Shown piece after piece: positions 25,217 to 32,293 of a stretch of DNA of 39,090 nucleotides. The notes under the pieces were generated by a model. It ran no database searches. It saw only the letters and a program-made list of their open reading frames with translations, and was not told where the DNA came from. The translations under genes were made by a program, and so were the position numbers. The DNA is from an uncultured Blautia sp. (GTDB lineage: Bacteria > Bacillota > Clostridia > Lachnospirales > Lachnospiraceae), in NCBI GenBank assembly GCA_937900135.1, contig CALCDJ010000066.1, forward strand, positions 1 to 39,090, in the 5' to 3' direction. The number at the start of each line of letters is the position of its first letter. The stretch's first letter is position 1.

Positions 25217-25275
25217 GGAATTTCCCTTGTATTTTAACAACTTAAAGTGCTGTTGCACTACTGTTTTGTCCCTGG

Positions 25276-25758
25276 TCATATGGTTGATACACCTGGATCC
25301 ACCAGAAGATTATTTCCGTCTGCTGCCGTGGTAGCAAGTTCATCACATCGCTCATTCTCCGGATGACCGTCATGGCCTTTTACCCAGTGAAAAGTCACCT
25401 GATGGGGTTTCTTCGCCTCCAGCAGGCGTTTCCACAGATCCGTGTTTTTGACTGGTTCATTTTTTCCCCGTTTCCATCCTTTCCTGATCCAGGAATCGAT
25501 CCAGTGCTGATTAAAAGCATTGACCAGGTATTGGGAATCGGAATACAGTTCCACCTCACAGGGGCGGGTAAGGGCTTCCAGTCCCACAATGGCTGCCATA
25601 AGCTCCATGCGGTTATTGGTGGTTTTTTGGTACCCCTGACTGAATTCCCGAATGTGAAGCTGTCCCCTGGTATCGGTATAATGAAGAATGGTTCCGTAAC
25701 CGCCTGGTCCATCTGGATTCCCCCTCGCAGAACCATCCGTATAGATTTTTATCAGCAT
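25276..25758 (-). CDS. rnhA: Ribonuclease HI
   Basis: This 160-residue enzyme cleaves the RNA strand of RNA-DNA hybrids. The catalytic carboxylates are visible: YTDGSARGNPDGPGG (first Asp), NRMELMAAI (Glu), YSDSQYLVNA (Asp) and ERCDELA (Asp), with HWVKGHDGH before the last. The ATG at 25758 overlaps the stop of the MutS-like gene (ATGCTGA), indicating translational coupling; GGAGG lies about 12 nt upstream. The longer in-frame start at 25791 lies inside the preceding gene. Confidence 0.95.
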   Translation of the reverse strand: MLIKIYTDGSARGNPDGPGGYGTILHYTDTRGQLHIREFSQGYQKTTNNRMELMAAIVGLEALTRPCEVELYSDSQYLVNAFNQHWIDSWIRKGWKRGKNEPVKNTDLWKRLLEAKKPHQVTFHWVKGHDGHPENERCDELATTAADGNNLLVDPGVSTI

Positions 25759-27479
25759 CTCTGTTTTTTTCCTCCCTTCATAGACTTCCATACACCTGTA
25801 TGTTCAAATTCAGAAGCCGCATTTCTGGCATCTGATACGATCTTCTCCTCATATCCCAGCATATCCAGAAGTTTAATGGCATTTCTGGTTGTGGCCCGTC
25901 CTTTTTGCAAAAGATAATTAAATACTACCTCTTTTTCCCTGACTTCTTCCTCGAAATGATAGTTGTGATAAACCCCTTCCAGAATATAAGAAAGTTCAAT
26001 ATCATGGGTTGCCGCAAAGGCCAGAACCCAGGGCCGGTCAAGTTCTTTCAGGATTCTGGAGGAAGCCGCAATCCGCTCAATGGTATTGGTTCCTCGAAGA
26101 ACTTCGTCCACGATGCAAAGCAGCGGTTCTTCTTTTTGGCTTTCATCCAGAATCCGCTTTAAGGATTTGATCTCTACGATAAAATAACTTTCTCCTCCCG
26201 ACAGATCGTCACGAAGCGCCATGGAAGTCATTACCTTCAAAAACGGCGCCCGGTAACTGGAACAGGTGCAGATTCCCATGGTCTGCGCAAGAAGACTGTT
26301 CAGTGCCATATTTTTCAGAAACGTGGATTTCCCGGAAGCATTGGAACCTGTGACCAGGGTTCCCCCCTTAGCATTCATGCAGTTGGCTACCGGCTCCTGA
26401 ATCAGTGGATGATAAAGATCCTCCACTTCCACAGAGACGGGAGTTCCATCATAATCCTGAAACTCCGGCTTACACTTCAAAGGAAGGATTTCCCGGAAAG
26501 AAGCAATGGAAATGGCAGCATCCAGCTCCCCCATATTTTCCAGCATTTCCATGATCCTGTCAGATTTTCCATGTACTTCCCTTAGTACCCGGTTATAAGT
26601 GAGAATATCCACATGGAATACCATACGGATATATTCCATCAGAATCTGCAAAGGATCTCCGGAATCTGCATTTTTGCTGGTCAGAAACACCGAAAGCCTC
26701 CGAAGACCTGCAAAGGCCTTTTTCCCCTTTGAAATAGCATCCATCTGCTTCTGCACCTGAGGCCATTTCACTGTTTCCATATGGTCTGCCGCCGACAGCA
26801 TCCGAAGAAGGCTGGTAAGACAATCCAGATAGATCTCAATGAGTTTCCGGTCTCTTCCTGCAAAATATATGGAAATGTTTACAATACTCAAGAGAAAAAA
26901 CACCAGAAAGCCATGGAGAGGCGACAAGGGAAGAAGAATCAACAAGGTTCCCAAAAGAAGTGCCAGCATTCCCCAGTGAAGCGCAGGATTCACCTTCGGC
27001 GCTCCATCCAGTGCAAGGATGGTATCCGAAAGGGAGCCCAGCCTTGTCTTTCCCACCTCCGAGAGAATCCACTGCATTTTTAACCGTTCTTCTTCATGCG
27101 TGGCAAAAAACTCCGCCAACTGGTCTCTTTCTCTTATTTTCTCCCGATCAAAAAGGGGTATTCTAAGCATTGCATACAGAACATCCTCTCCCGGTGAGGA
27201 AATGGTCTGGTTGATCAGCATATACATTCGATCCATATCCAGATCATTCCATGTAATATCATCGATTACAAACTTCTGTCCCTGTGCCTTTCTCCGAAAA
27301 TAATGGGAAATCCGCTCCAGATCAGAAGCCTCATACTCCTGCTCCGGTACCTGTCCATAAATACGCTTCAGCTTTCTTAGCAAAACCTTTTTTCGCTTCC
27401 GGTTTTCCCGAATGATCAGAACAATGAACAGCAGTAAAATTCCTGTAAACCACAGGATCACATTCAAATACGGATTCAT
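25752..27479 (-). CDS. Membrane-anchored MutS-related ATPase
   Basis: This 575-residue protein has the MutS core and ATPase domains but no mismatch-recognition domain. Hydrophobic segments sit at 9-24 (LWFTGILLLFIVLII) and about 170-210 (MLALLLGTLLILL; FLVFFLLSIVNISIYFA), so it is probably inserted in the membrane. The C-terminal ATPase has Walker A GSNASGKSTFLKN, an SGGESYF-like stretch (DLSGGESYFIVEIK), Walker B LLCIVDEVLRGTN and a His switch (FAATHDIEL). It is a MutS-family member distinct from MutS1 and MutS2, and its role is not established. AAAGGAG precedes ATG by 6 nt. It overlaps rnhA, hinting at a link with nucleic-acid maintenance, though this is inference. Confidence 0.85.
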   Translation of the reverse strand: MNPYLNVILWFTGILLLFIVLIIRENRKRKKVLLRKLKRIYGQVPEQEYEASDLERISHYFRRKAQGQKFVIDDITWNDLDMDRMYMLINQTISSPGEDVLYAMLRIPLFDREKIRERDQLAEFFATHEEERLKMQWILSEVGKTRLGSLSDTILALDGAPKVNPALHWGMLALLLGTLLILLPLSPLHGFLVFFLLSIVNISIYFAGRDRKLIEIYLDCLTSLLRMLSAADHMETVKWPQVQKQMDAISKGKKAFAGLRRLSVFLTSKNADSGDPLQILMEYIRMVFHVDILTYNRVLREVHGKSDRIMEMLENMGELDAAISIASFREILPLKCKPEFQDYDGTPVSVEVEDLYHPLIQEPVANCMNAKGGTLVTGSNASGKSTFLKNMALNSLLAQTMGICTCSSYRAPFLKVMTSMALRDDLSGGESYFIVEIKSLKRILDESQKEEPLLCIVDEVLRGTNTIERIAASSRILKELDRPWVLAFAATHDIELSYILEGVYHNYHFEEEVREKEVVFNYLLQKGRATTRNAIKLLDMLGYEEKIVSDARNAASEFEHTGVWKSMKGGKKQRC

Positions 27480-27549
27480 AAGTTGCTCCTTTCCTGTCCA
27501 GCCATGCTGTCATAAATCTGTTATCCGTTTCATCATACCACAATGTTCT

Positions 27550-27587
27550 GAAAAAAAACAGAACTTCTCACATTGGAGAAGTCCTGT
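27550..27587 (-). terminator. Terminator after the wall hydrolase gene
   Basis: Stem ACAGGACTTCTC / GAGAAGTTCTGT with a six-base loop, then TTTTTTT on the minus strand, a few bases after the stop at 27600. Confidence 0.9.
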
Positions 27588-27599
27588 CTCTCTGCTGTT

Positions 27600-28970
27600 T
27601 TATACCCAGTCCACAAAGAACATATGATCCTTGTATAAGAATTTCTCTACCTTACTGAAATTAAGGTTCTGCTTCCAGAAGGAAGATTCCATCATAAAGT
27701 ACTTGTAATTAAAATCCTTCTTAAAGCCCTTTAAGGTTCTTGGTTTTCCTGATTTCACATGATTATTAAAAATTTCCAGTGCTTCCTTCGCCGCCTCCTG
27801 TGCAGCTTCCTTGTCATAATAGAAGCCATTCAGGCGCTTAATCAGCGCTCCGTCCCGAACCACCGCATACTGCAGGGGGCCTCCCTGATAGACTACATGA
27901 CGGATCTCAGATGGGAAATTGGGATCAATGGTACGATTTAATATACACATGGCAACAGCCATCATGCCCACCTTACCCTGATCTCCTGCCTCGCATTCCA
28001 CCACTGCTGTGAGAAGTTCCAGGTCAGAGACCTCTCCATTGGCAATACCCGGATGCTGAAGAAATTCTTTTTCCAGTTTAAAGGTACGGTTTTTCTCTGT
28101 ATCATTAATAAGTACATAATTACCAGAAAGCTCGTAATCAGTTTCTCCCTCTTTTGCTACACCATCCTTATCAAAATGATAGGTCTTACCGCCAATTATT
28201 GCAGTTTTGTTGGCATACATAACACCCTTGGAATCAAAGTAATACTTCTTACCATCCAGAGTGAGCCAGCCTGTCTGAGCTTTTCCATCCTTGGGGCTGA
28301 AATAATATTTCTTGCCGGATACCGTTCCAAAACCCTTGGTATAACGAATGCCGGAGCTTTTTGAAAAATAGTAATAATCATTACTGATCTTTTTTAGCCC
28401 AACATACATAACTCCTGTAGTTTTATGGAAATACCGGACATATCCGCTGGTATCCTTCTGCCAGCCGGTAAGCATCTTCCCCGTTGTCTTGCTGAAATAC
28501 CGTTTCTGGTTCTTGCTGTCTTTCATCCAGCCCTTAGCCATTACTCCGGCGCCCTTGGTGAAATAATACTTCTCCCCCTTGGCATTGGTCATCCAGCCTC
28601 TGGCCATCAGACCGTCAGATGGAGCAAAATAACGGGTATTCCCCTGACTGTCTGTAAGAAAGCCAGTTACCATATATCCTTTTCCTTTGGTAAAATAACG
28701 GATCTTCTGTCCCTTGGCATCCTTCTGCCAACCCTTTAACTGCACTCCGGTTTTGGTATTAAAATAATACTTCTTCCCGCTCAAAGTCAGCCAGCCCTTC
28801 TGCTTGGAACCATCTTTCTTTATGTAATATGTCTTGCCTCCGATCGTCTGAAATCCTGTGGAGGCAGCCTGTGTTTCCTTTGCCATGGATGGAAGCGCCA
28901 TACATGCGCACAAAACCAACAGGGCCATCAGGCAAGCACGCAAACAATTTCTGCAGGTTGTTTTTTTCAT
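27600..28970 (-). CDS. Secreted SleB-like cell-wall hydrolase with choline-binding-type repeats
   Basis: This is a 456-residue exported protein. The signal peptide covers about 1-36. Residues about 37-280 hold eleven roughly 21-residue repeats of the choline/glucan-binding type (G-W-x-x-x-x-G-K-x-Y-Y-F pattern, for example GWLTLSGKKYYFNTKTG). Residues about 305-456 form a Hydrolase_2 (SleB/CwlJ-like) domain with LLTAVVECEAGDQG (catalytic-type Glu), MAVAMCILNRT and the closing FKKDFNYKYFMMESSFWKQNL. SleB enzymes are lytic transglycosylases of spore cortex, but this family also serves vegetative walls. The consensus sigma-A promoter points to vegetative expression. The target wall polymer (choline or another ligand) is unknown. 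Confidence 0.9.
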   Translation of the reverse strand: MKKTTCRNCLRACLMALLVLCACMALPSMAKETQAASTGFQTIGGKTYYIKKDGSKQKGWLTLSGKKYYFNTKTGVQLKGWQKDAKGQKIRYFTKGKGYMVTGFLTDSQGNTRYFAPSDGLMARGWMTNAKGEKYYFTKGAGVMAKGWMKDSKNQKRYFSKTTGKMLTGWQKDTSGYVRYFHKTTGVMYVGLKKISNDYYYFSKSSGIRYTKGFGTVSGKKYYFSPKDGKAQTGWLTLDGKKYYFDSKGVMYANKTAIIGGKTYHFDKDGVAKEGETDYELSGNYVLINDTEKNRTFKLEKEFLQHPGIANGEVSDLELLTAVVECEAGDQGKVGMMAVAMCILNRTIDPNFPSEIRHVVYQGGPLQYAVVRDGALIKRLNGFYYDKEAAQEAAKEALEIFNNHVKSGKPRTLKGFKKDFNYKYFMMESSFWKQNLNFSKVEKFLYKDHMFFVDWV

Positions 28971-29060
28971 ACTCTTTCCTCATTTCTTTTTTTCATAAAA
29001 GATGCTCAAAATGTATCGAAAGCATTTCAAACATTACAAAATTATTACATACTTGTTTAT

Positions 29061-29089
29061 ATTATAAACAGCAGACCCTTTTCTGTCAA
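29061..29089 (-). promoter_or_regulatory. Consensus sigma-A promoter of the wall hydrolase
   Basis: Minus strand TTGACA (29089-29084) and TATAAT (29066-29061) with a 17-nt spacer, a perfect match. The start is near 29054, giving an AT-rich leader of about 84 nt. The gap 28971-29169 holds this promoter and, on the other strand, the leader of the Cys-rich gene. Confidence 0.9.
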
Positions 29090-29112
29090 CTTGAAATTTT
29101 CATTCTGTGTTC

Positions 29113-29140
29113 ACACACAACCTGTCCTTCGCATAGGATG
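29113..29140 (+). promoter_or_regulatory. Possible sigma-K-like promoter of the Cys-rich gene
   Basis: AC at 29113-29114, then 17 nt, then CATAGGATG at 29132-29140, one base from the sporulation consensus AC-N17-CATANNNTA. The predicted start lies about 25 nt before the coding sequence. The motif is short and one position is off, so this is suggestive only. No good sigma-A promoter was found here. Confidence 0.35.
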
Positions 29141-29169
29141 AAGTGTAATCAAAATCTGGAGGATTTACT

Positions 29170-29442
29170 ATGAGTGATTTAGCTGCTACAAACTGTGGAT
29201 GTGGAGAAGAAAGAACCAACTGTAACTGCGGATGCAATACCCCCACAAGCAACAACTGTGGATTTGGCAGCAACAACTGCAGCTGCATTTTATGGCTGAT
29301 TATTTTAAGCTGTATCTGCGGAAACAATGGTTTTGGCGGTGGATGCGGCAACAGCTGCGGCGGCGGATGTGATTCCTGTACCCTTCTGATCATCATCCTT
29401 CTTCTTTGCGGCAACAATGGCTTCGGCAACGGCTGCTTCTAA
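29170..29442 (+). CDS. Cys/Gly/Asn-rich small protein (coat-like, chorion-type)
   Basis: This is a 90-residue protein with 16 cysteines and many Gly and Asn residues. Two hydrophobic patches (CILWLIILSCICG and CTLLIIILLLCG) are each followed by NNGFG and G-C-rich turns, so the second half is an internal repeat. Such proteins are often annotated in Clostridia as chorion-class high-cysteine proteins and are suspected of being cross-linked spore surface components; this is family-level knowledge recalled, not checked. GGAGG lies 7 nt before ATG. It has its own terminator and a possible sporulation promoter, and is the first of three plus-strand genes. Real coding is supported by the ribosome site, the repeat and the terminator. 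Confidence 0.82.
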   Translation: MSDLAATNCGCGEERTNCNCGCNTPTSNNCGFGSNNCSCILWLIILSCICGNNGFGGGCGNSCGGGCDSCTLLIIILLLCGNNGFGNGCF

Positions 29443-29457
29443 AATTTCTTCTTCAAA

Positions 29458-29487
29458 AAGGCAGAGGTTAATTCCTCTGCCTTTTCT
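29458..29487 (+). terminator. Terminator after the Cys-rich gene
   Basis: Stem AAGGCAGAGG / CCTCTGCCTT with a TTAATT loop, followed by TTCT-rich sequence. It lies a few bases after the stop codon. The 306-bp gap 29443-29748 also holds a T-rich stretch with no gene and a possible promoter at its end. Confidence 0.8.
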
Positions 29488-29685
29488 CAATGCCAGGCAT
29501 TTGCCTGAGCTTTTGTTTCTTTTTTTCTTCCTCTTCTTTTCTTTTCACACAGTCAAGATCCAATTCATAGCATGCATTTCCTTCCAAAATCTGTTTCCAT
29601 TTTTTCTCTTCCAATTTTTTGTGTTCCTGTTCTTTTCTTTTTATTATATGATACCATTTTTTAAAGGGTCCCAGACTCTCTTGTC

Positions 29686-29713
29686 ACCGGACAGGCTTTC
29701 CTGGCATATTTTA
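29686..29713 (+). promoter_or_regulatory. Possible sigma-K-like promoter of the small helical pair
   Basis: AC at 29686-29687, a 17-nt spacer, then CATATTTTA at 29705-29713 exactly match AC-N17-CATANNNTA. The start would be near 29718, about 30 nt before the ATG at 29749. The sigma-A hexamers here are poor. Confidence 0.45.
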
Positions 29714-29748
29714 ATCATAAAAAACATAGGATTGGAAAAGAAAAGCCT

Positions 29749-30081
29749 ATGGAAAAGGAAATGATTTCGCAAACCAGCCTGGACCAGATGGTGGGAGATG
29801 AAAGCTCTCAGTTTTTAAAGGCTGCCATCCCTTATCTTCCCCCTTCGACCCAGCCGCTTTTCTCCATTTACGCCAAAGCAAAAGAGCTGCAAAATACTTT
29901 GGAGCTTTTTCGTTCCGGGGCCAAAGACATGAAAATGTGCAGTTCTGTTCCCTCCCCGGAGCCACTGGAAATGCTGGATGACATCCGCCACTTCTGTTAC
30001 GGCGAAAGCCGGGCAAAACTGGACCAGATGATTCGTATCCTGGGTACGGTACAGATGCTCCAGCTTATGAAGGAACCCTGA
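29749..30081 (+). CDS. Uncharacterised small helical protein (first of pair)
   Basis: This is a 110-residue protein predicted to be almost all helix (FLKAAIPYLPPSTQPLFSIYAKAKELQNTLELF; ARAKLDQMIRILGTVQMLQLM-like tail), with no signal peptide or catalytic motif that I recognise. It is followed after 26 nt by a second small helical gene ending in a similar Met-rich helix. The ribosome site is weak for the ATG at 29749 (GGAAAAG, 8 nt upstream); an in-frame ATG at 29761 is possible. Plus-strand direction against the main operons, and a sigma-K-like promoter, suggest sporulation use, but this is inference. Confidence 0.62.
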   Translation: MEKEMISQTSLDQMVGDESSQFLKAAIPYLPPSTQPLFSIYAKAKELQNTLELFRSGAKDMKMCSSVPSPEPLEMLDDIRHFCYGESRAKLDQMIRILGTVQMLQLMKEP

Positions 30082-30107
30082 AAACACCCAAAAGAAAGGA
30101 GTATGGT

Positions 30108-30380
30108 ATGCAGGAAGACTGGAAAGAAAACCCGAAACTTCAAGGCATGGATAAAGGAAAACTGGATCTGCTGCAAAATCTGGCTGAACAGGGAACGCAG
30201 AAAAATACTGCTGATCTGCTTCCGTTTTTAATGCAGGCTGCTTCCTCTGGAAAACAGAAAGGACTTCAATTTTCTTCTGATGAAATTTCCGCCATTCTGG
30301 AAGTTTTAAAAATGGGAAAATCGCCGGAAGAGGCAGCTCGTATGGATCGGATTGTACGTATGATGCAAATGATCCGCTAA
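30108..30380 (+). CDS. Uncharacterised small helical protein (second of pair)
   Basis: This is a 90-residue helical protein: LLQNLAEQGTQKNTADLLPFLMQAASSGKQ, then a helix with SSDEISAILEVLKMGKSPEEAARMDRI, and a Met-rich end VRMMQMIR. No export signal and no known motif. AAAGGAG precedes ATG by 6 nt, a good site. Its C-terminal helix resembles that of the preceding 110-residue protein (D-x-[IM]-[VI]-R-[IM]-[LM]), so the two may be related or bind each other. A strong terminator follows. Function is unknown. Confidence 0.7.
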   Translation: MQEDWKENPKLQGMDKGKLDLLQNLAEQGTQKNTADLLPFLMQAASSGKQKGLQFSSDEISAILEVLKMGKSPEEAARMDRIVRMMQMIR

Positions 30381-30382
30381 TC

Positions 30383-30412
30383 AAAAAAGAGTTCCCAAAA
30401 GGAACTCTTTTT
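30383..30412. terminator. Bidirectional terminator between convergent genes
   Basis: Stem AAAAAAGAGTTCC / GGAACTCTTTTTT with a CAAAA loop, symmetrical with T runs on both strands. It ends the plus-strand small genes and the minus-strand cinA operon. Confidence 0.93.
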
Positions 30413-30425
30413 TAGGAAGAAAGTC

Positions 30426-31694
30426 TCAGTTCTTGCTGCTGACGCCTTCCATCATACATTCTCTTAAAAAAGCAAGGGCATGAGCTGTTGTCTGCTCCCG
30501 GATTTTGCTGCGGTTTCCAGTAAAATGGAATTCTCTGGTAACCACCTTATCATTGAAGCAGCAGCCCATAAATACAGTTCCAACTGGTTTCTCTTCTGTT
30601 CCCCCTCCCGGTCCTGCAATTCCGGTGATGGACAGACAGATATCTGCTTTTGTCACAAAGCAGCAGCCCTTTGCCATTTCCTTGGCACATTTGGCTGAAA
30701 CTGCACCTTCTGTTTTCAATGTGGATTTTTTTACACCCAGACATTTTCTTTTTGCCCGATTACTGTAAGTCACAAATCCTGTGGAAAATACCTGTGACGC
30801 CCCTGGCACATTTACGATTCTTGATGCCACTGCACCGCCGGTACAGGATTCTGCCAGAGCCAGTACACGATCCTGGTCTTTTAACATATCCACTACGGCC
30901 TCTTCCAATGTCTTGCTCTCTTCTGTGGCAAAAATATTCTTTCCAAAACGGTTTTTCAATTCCCGCACCACTGGCTTGATCAGCTTCTTGCATTCCTTCT
31001 CATTTTCACCCTTTGCAGTAATCCGAAGATGCACTTCTCCGGTTTTAGCATAAGGTGCAATGGTAGGGTTGGTCTGGGCATCAATGAGATCCTGGATTTC
31101 TTCTGCAACCTGGCTCTCTCCGATGCTGCAGATTTTTACCATCTGAGAATAGATGATCTCAGGCTGTTTTTTGCGAAGGAAAGGAAAAACCTCTTCTTCA
31201 AACATGGGTTTCATCTCATTGGGTGGTCCTGGAAGAAGAATTGCAATCTTACCGTTTTTCTCAATAATCAGACCAGGAGCTGTCCCGTTGTGATTGTCCA
31301 GCACAAGCGCGCCTTCCGGCACCTGCGCCTGCTTGTAATTATTTTCTGTAATCCTTCTCTGGGGATTGTTCTTTTCGTATTGTTTTAAATAGGTTTCCAG
31401 CAATTCTCTGCTGTGCTTATCTTCCACCAGAGGAAGCCCCATCACCTCTGCTGTCACCTCTTTGGTCAGATCATCCTTGGTAGGTCCAAGCCCGCCTGTA
31501 AGAATCACCACATCTGAACGATCCAGCGCCTGTTCGATTGTGGCCTTCATCCGTTCCTCATTATCTCCCACCACTGTCTGATAGTAAACAGACAGACCAA
31601 GCTGTGCACATTTCTCTGAAAGATATGCGCTATTGGTATTTACAATGTTTCCCAAAAGAATTTCCGTTCCTACGGATATCAGTTCTGTGATCAT
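30426..31694 (-). CDS. cinA: CinA-family protein (competence/damage-inducible protein A)
   Basis: This 422-residue two-domain protein has an N-terminal MoCF-fold domain (ELISVGTEILLGNIVNTNS; LTGGLGPTKDDLT) that in family members is an ADP-ribose or NMN-related pyrophosphatase. The C-terminal PncC-like domain (ALAESCTGGAVASRIVNVPG; SITGIAGPGGGT) deamidates nicotinamide mononucleotide. The full-length form is typical of Firmicutes. AAAGGAG precedes ATG by 5 nt. It is the last gene of the yicC-to-cinA operon, 59 bp after pgsA. Confidence 0.93.
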   Translation of the reverse strand: MITELISVGTEILLGNIVNTNSAYLSEKCAQLGLSVYYQTVVGDNEERMKATIEQALDRSDVVILTGGLGPTKDDLTKEVTAEVMGLPLVEDKHSRELLETYLKQYEKNNPQRRITENNYKQAQVPEGALVLDNHNGTAPGLIIEKNGKIAILLPGPPNEMKPMFEEEVFPFLRKKQPEIIYSQMVKICSIGESQVAEEIQDLIDAQTNPTIAPYAKTGEVHLRITAKGENEKECKKLIKPVVRELKNRFGKNIFATEESKTLEEAVVDMLKDQDRVLALAESCTGGAVASRIVNVPGASQVFSTGFVTYSNRAKRKCLGVKKSTLKTEGAVSAKCAKEMAKGCCFVTKADICLSITGIAGPGGGTEEKPVGTVFMGCCFNDKVVTREFHFTGNRSKIREQTTAHALAFLRECMMEGVSSKN

Positions 31695-31753
31695 TGGTAC
31701 TCCTTTCTTCCCGGCAATCCTGCCGAACCTTTCTGCCAGCTATATTGATTCTG

Positions 31754-32293
31754 TTATTCCTGCATGGACAGAACCTTTTTGTTCTGTGCCACATATGTGA
31801 TCAGAGAAATCACTGTCAGGGCTACTGACAGCCAGATAAAGATTTCTGATAAAATCTGAAATACCCCGCCCAGATCCAGAATCAACAGAATGATCATAAT
31901 CATCTGGGATACGGTCTTGAATTTGCCCCAGTAATTTGCCGCGATTACCACACCATTTTCAGCTGCGATAAGACGAAAACCACTGATAATAAATTCTCTG
32001 GCAATAATAATAATAACAATCCATGCTTCCAGCTTGTTCTGTTCAATAAGACAGATCAGCGCAGAGCAGACCAGAAGCTTATCTGCCAGAGGATCCATAA
32101 ATTTTCCAAAGTTTGTAACCAGCTTATGTTTTCTTGCCAGATAACCATCAAACCAGTCGGTCACACTGGCGGTCACAAAAATAACTAGGCAGATATAGCG
32201 GTTTGCTTCTCCACCCCATCCAAAAAGCATAAATAAAACAAGAAAGGGAACCAGGATCATTCTCAATACAGTTAATTTATTCGGTGTATTCAT
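31754..32293 (-). CDS. pgsA: CDP-diacylglycerol--glycerol-3-phosphate 3-phosphatidyltransferase
   Basis: This 179-residue membrane enzyme makes phosphatidylglycerol phosphate, the precursor of phosphatidylglycerol and cardiolipin. The CDP-alcohol phosphotransferase signature is complete: DWFDGYLAR then G...DPLADKLL. About five hydrophobic helices follow. AGGAGA precedes ATG, and the start overlaps the end of rimO by 17 bp. It supplies substrate for the cardiolipin synthase encoded at 19-20.6 kb. Confidence 0.95.
   Translation of the reverse strand: MNTPNKLTVLRMILVPFLVLFMLFGWGGEANRYICLVIFVTASVTDWFDGYLARKHKLVTNFGKFMDPLADKLLVCSALICLIEQNKLEAWIVIIIIAREFIISGFRLIAAENGVVIAANYWGKFKTVSQMIMIILLILDLGGVFQILSEIFIWLSVALTVISLITYVAQNKKVLSMQE

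Noticed and set aside
25246..25259. Small hairpin after rnhA as a terminator
   Set aside because: The stem is only five pairs and no adequate T run follows.
27600..28860. Periodic repeats in the wall hydrolase gene as CRISPR
   Set aside because: The roughly 65-bp period is coding, diverged at DNA level and maps to choline-binding-type protein repeats.
29100..29429. Minus-strand open frame rich in Pro and Leu
   Set aside because: It is the shadow of the Cys-rich gene (Gly/Cys codons read in reverse) and has no ribosome site.
29815..30384. Minus-strand open frame of 189 codons opposite the helical pair
   Set aside because: It lacks a ribosome site, crosses both plus-strand genes and the terminator, and its composition is typical of an antisense shadow.
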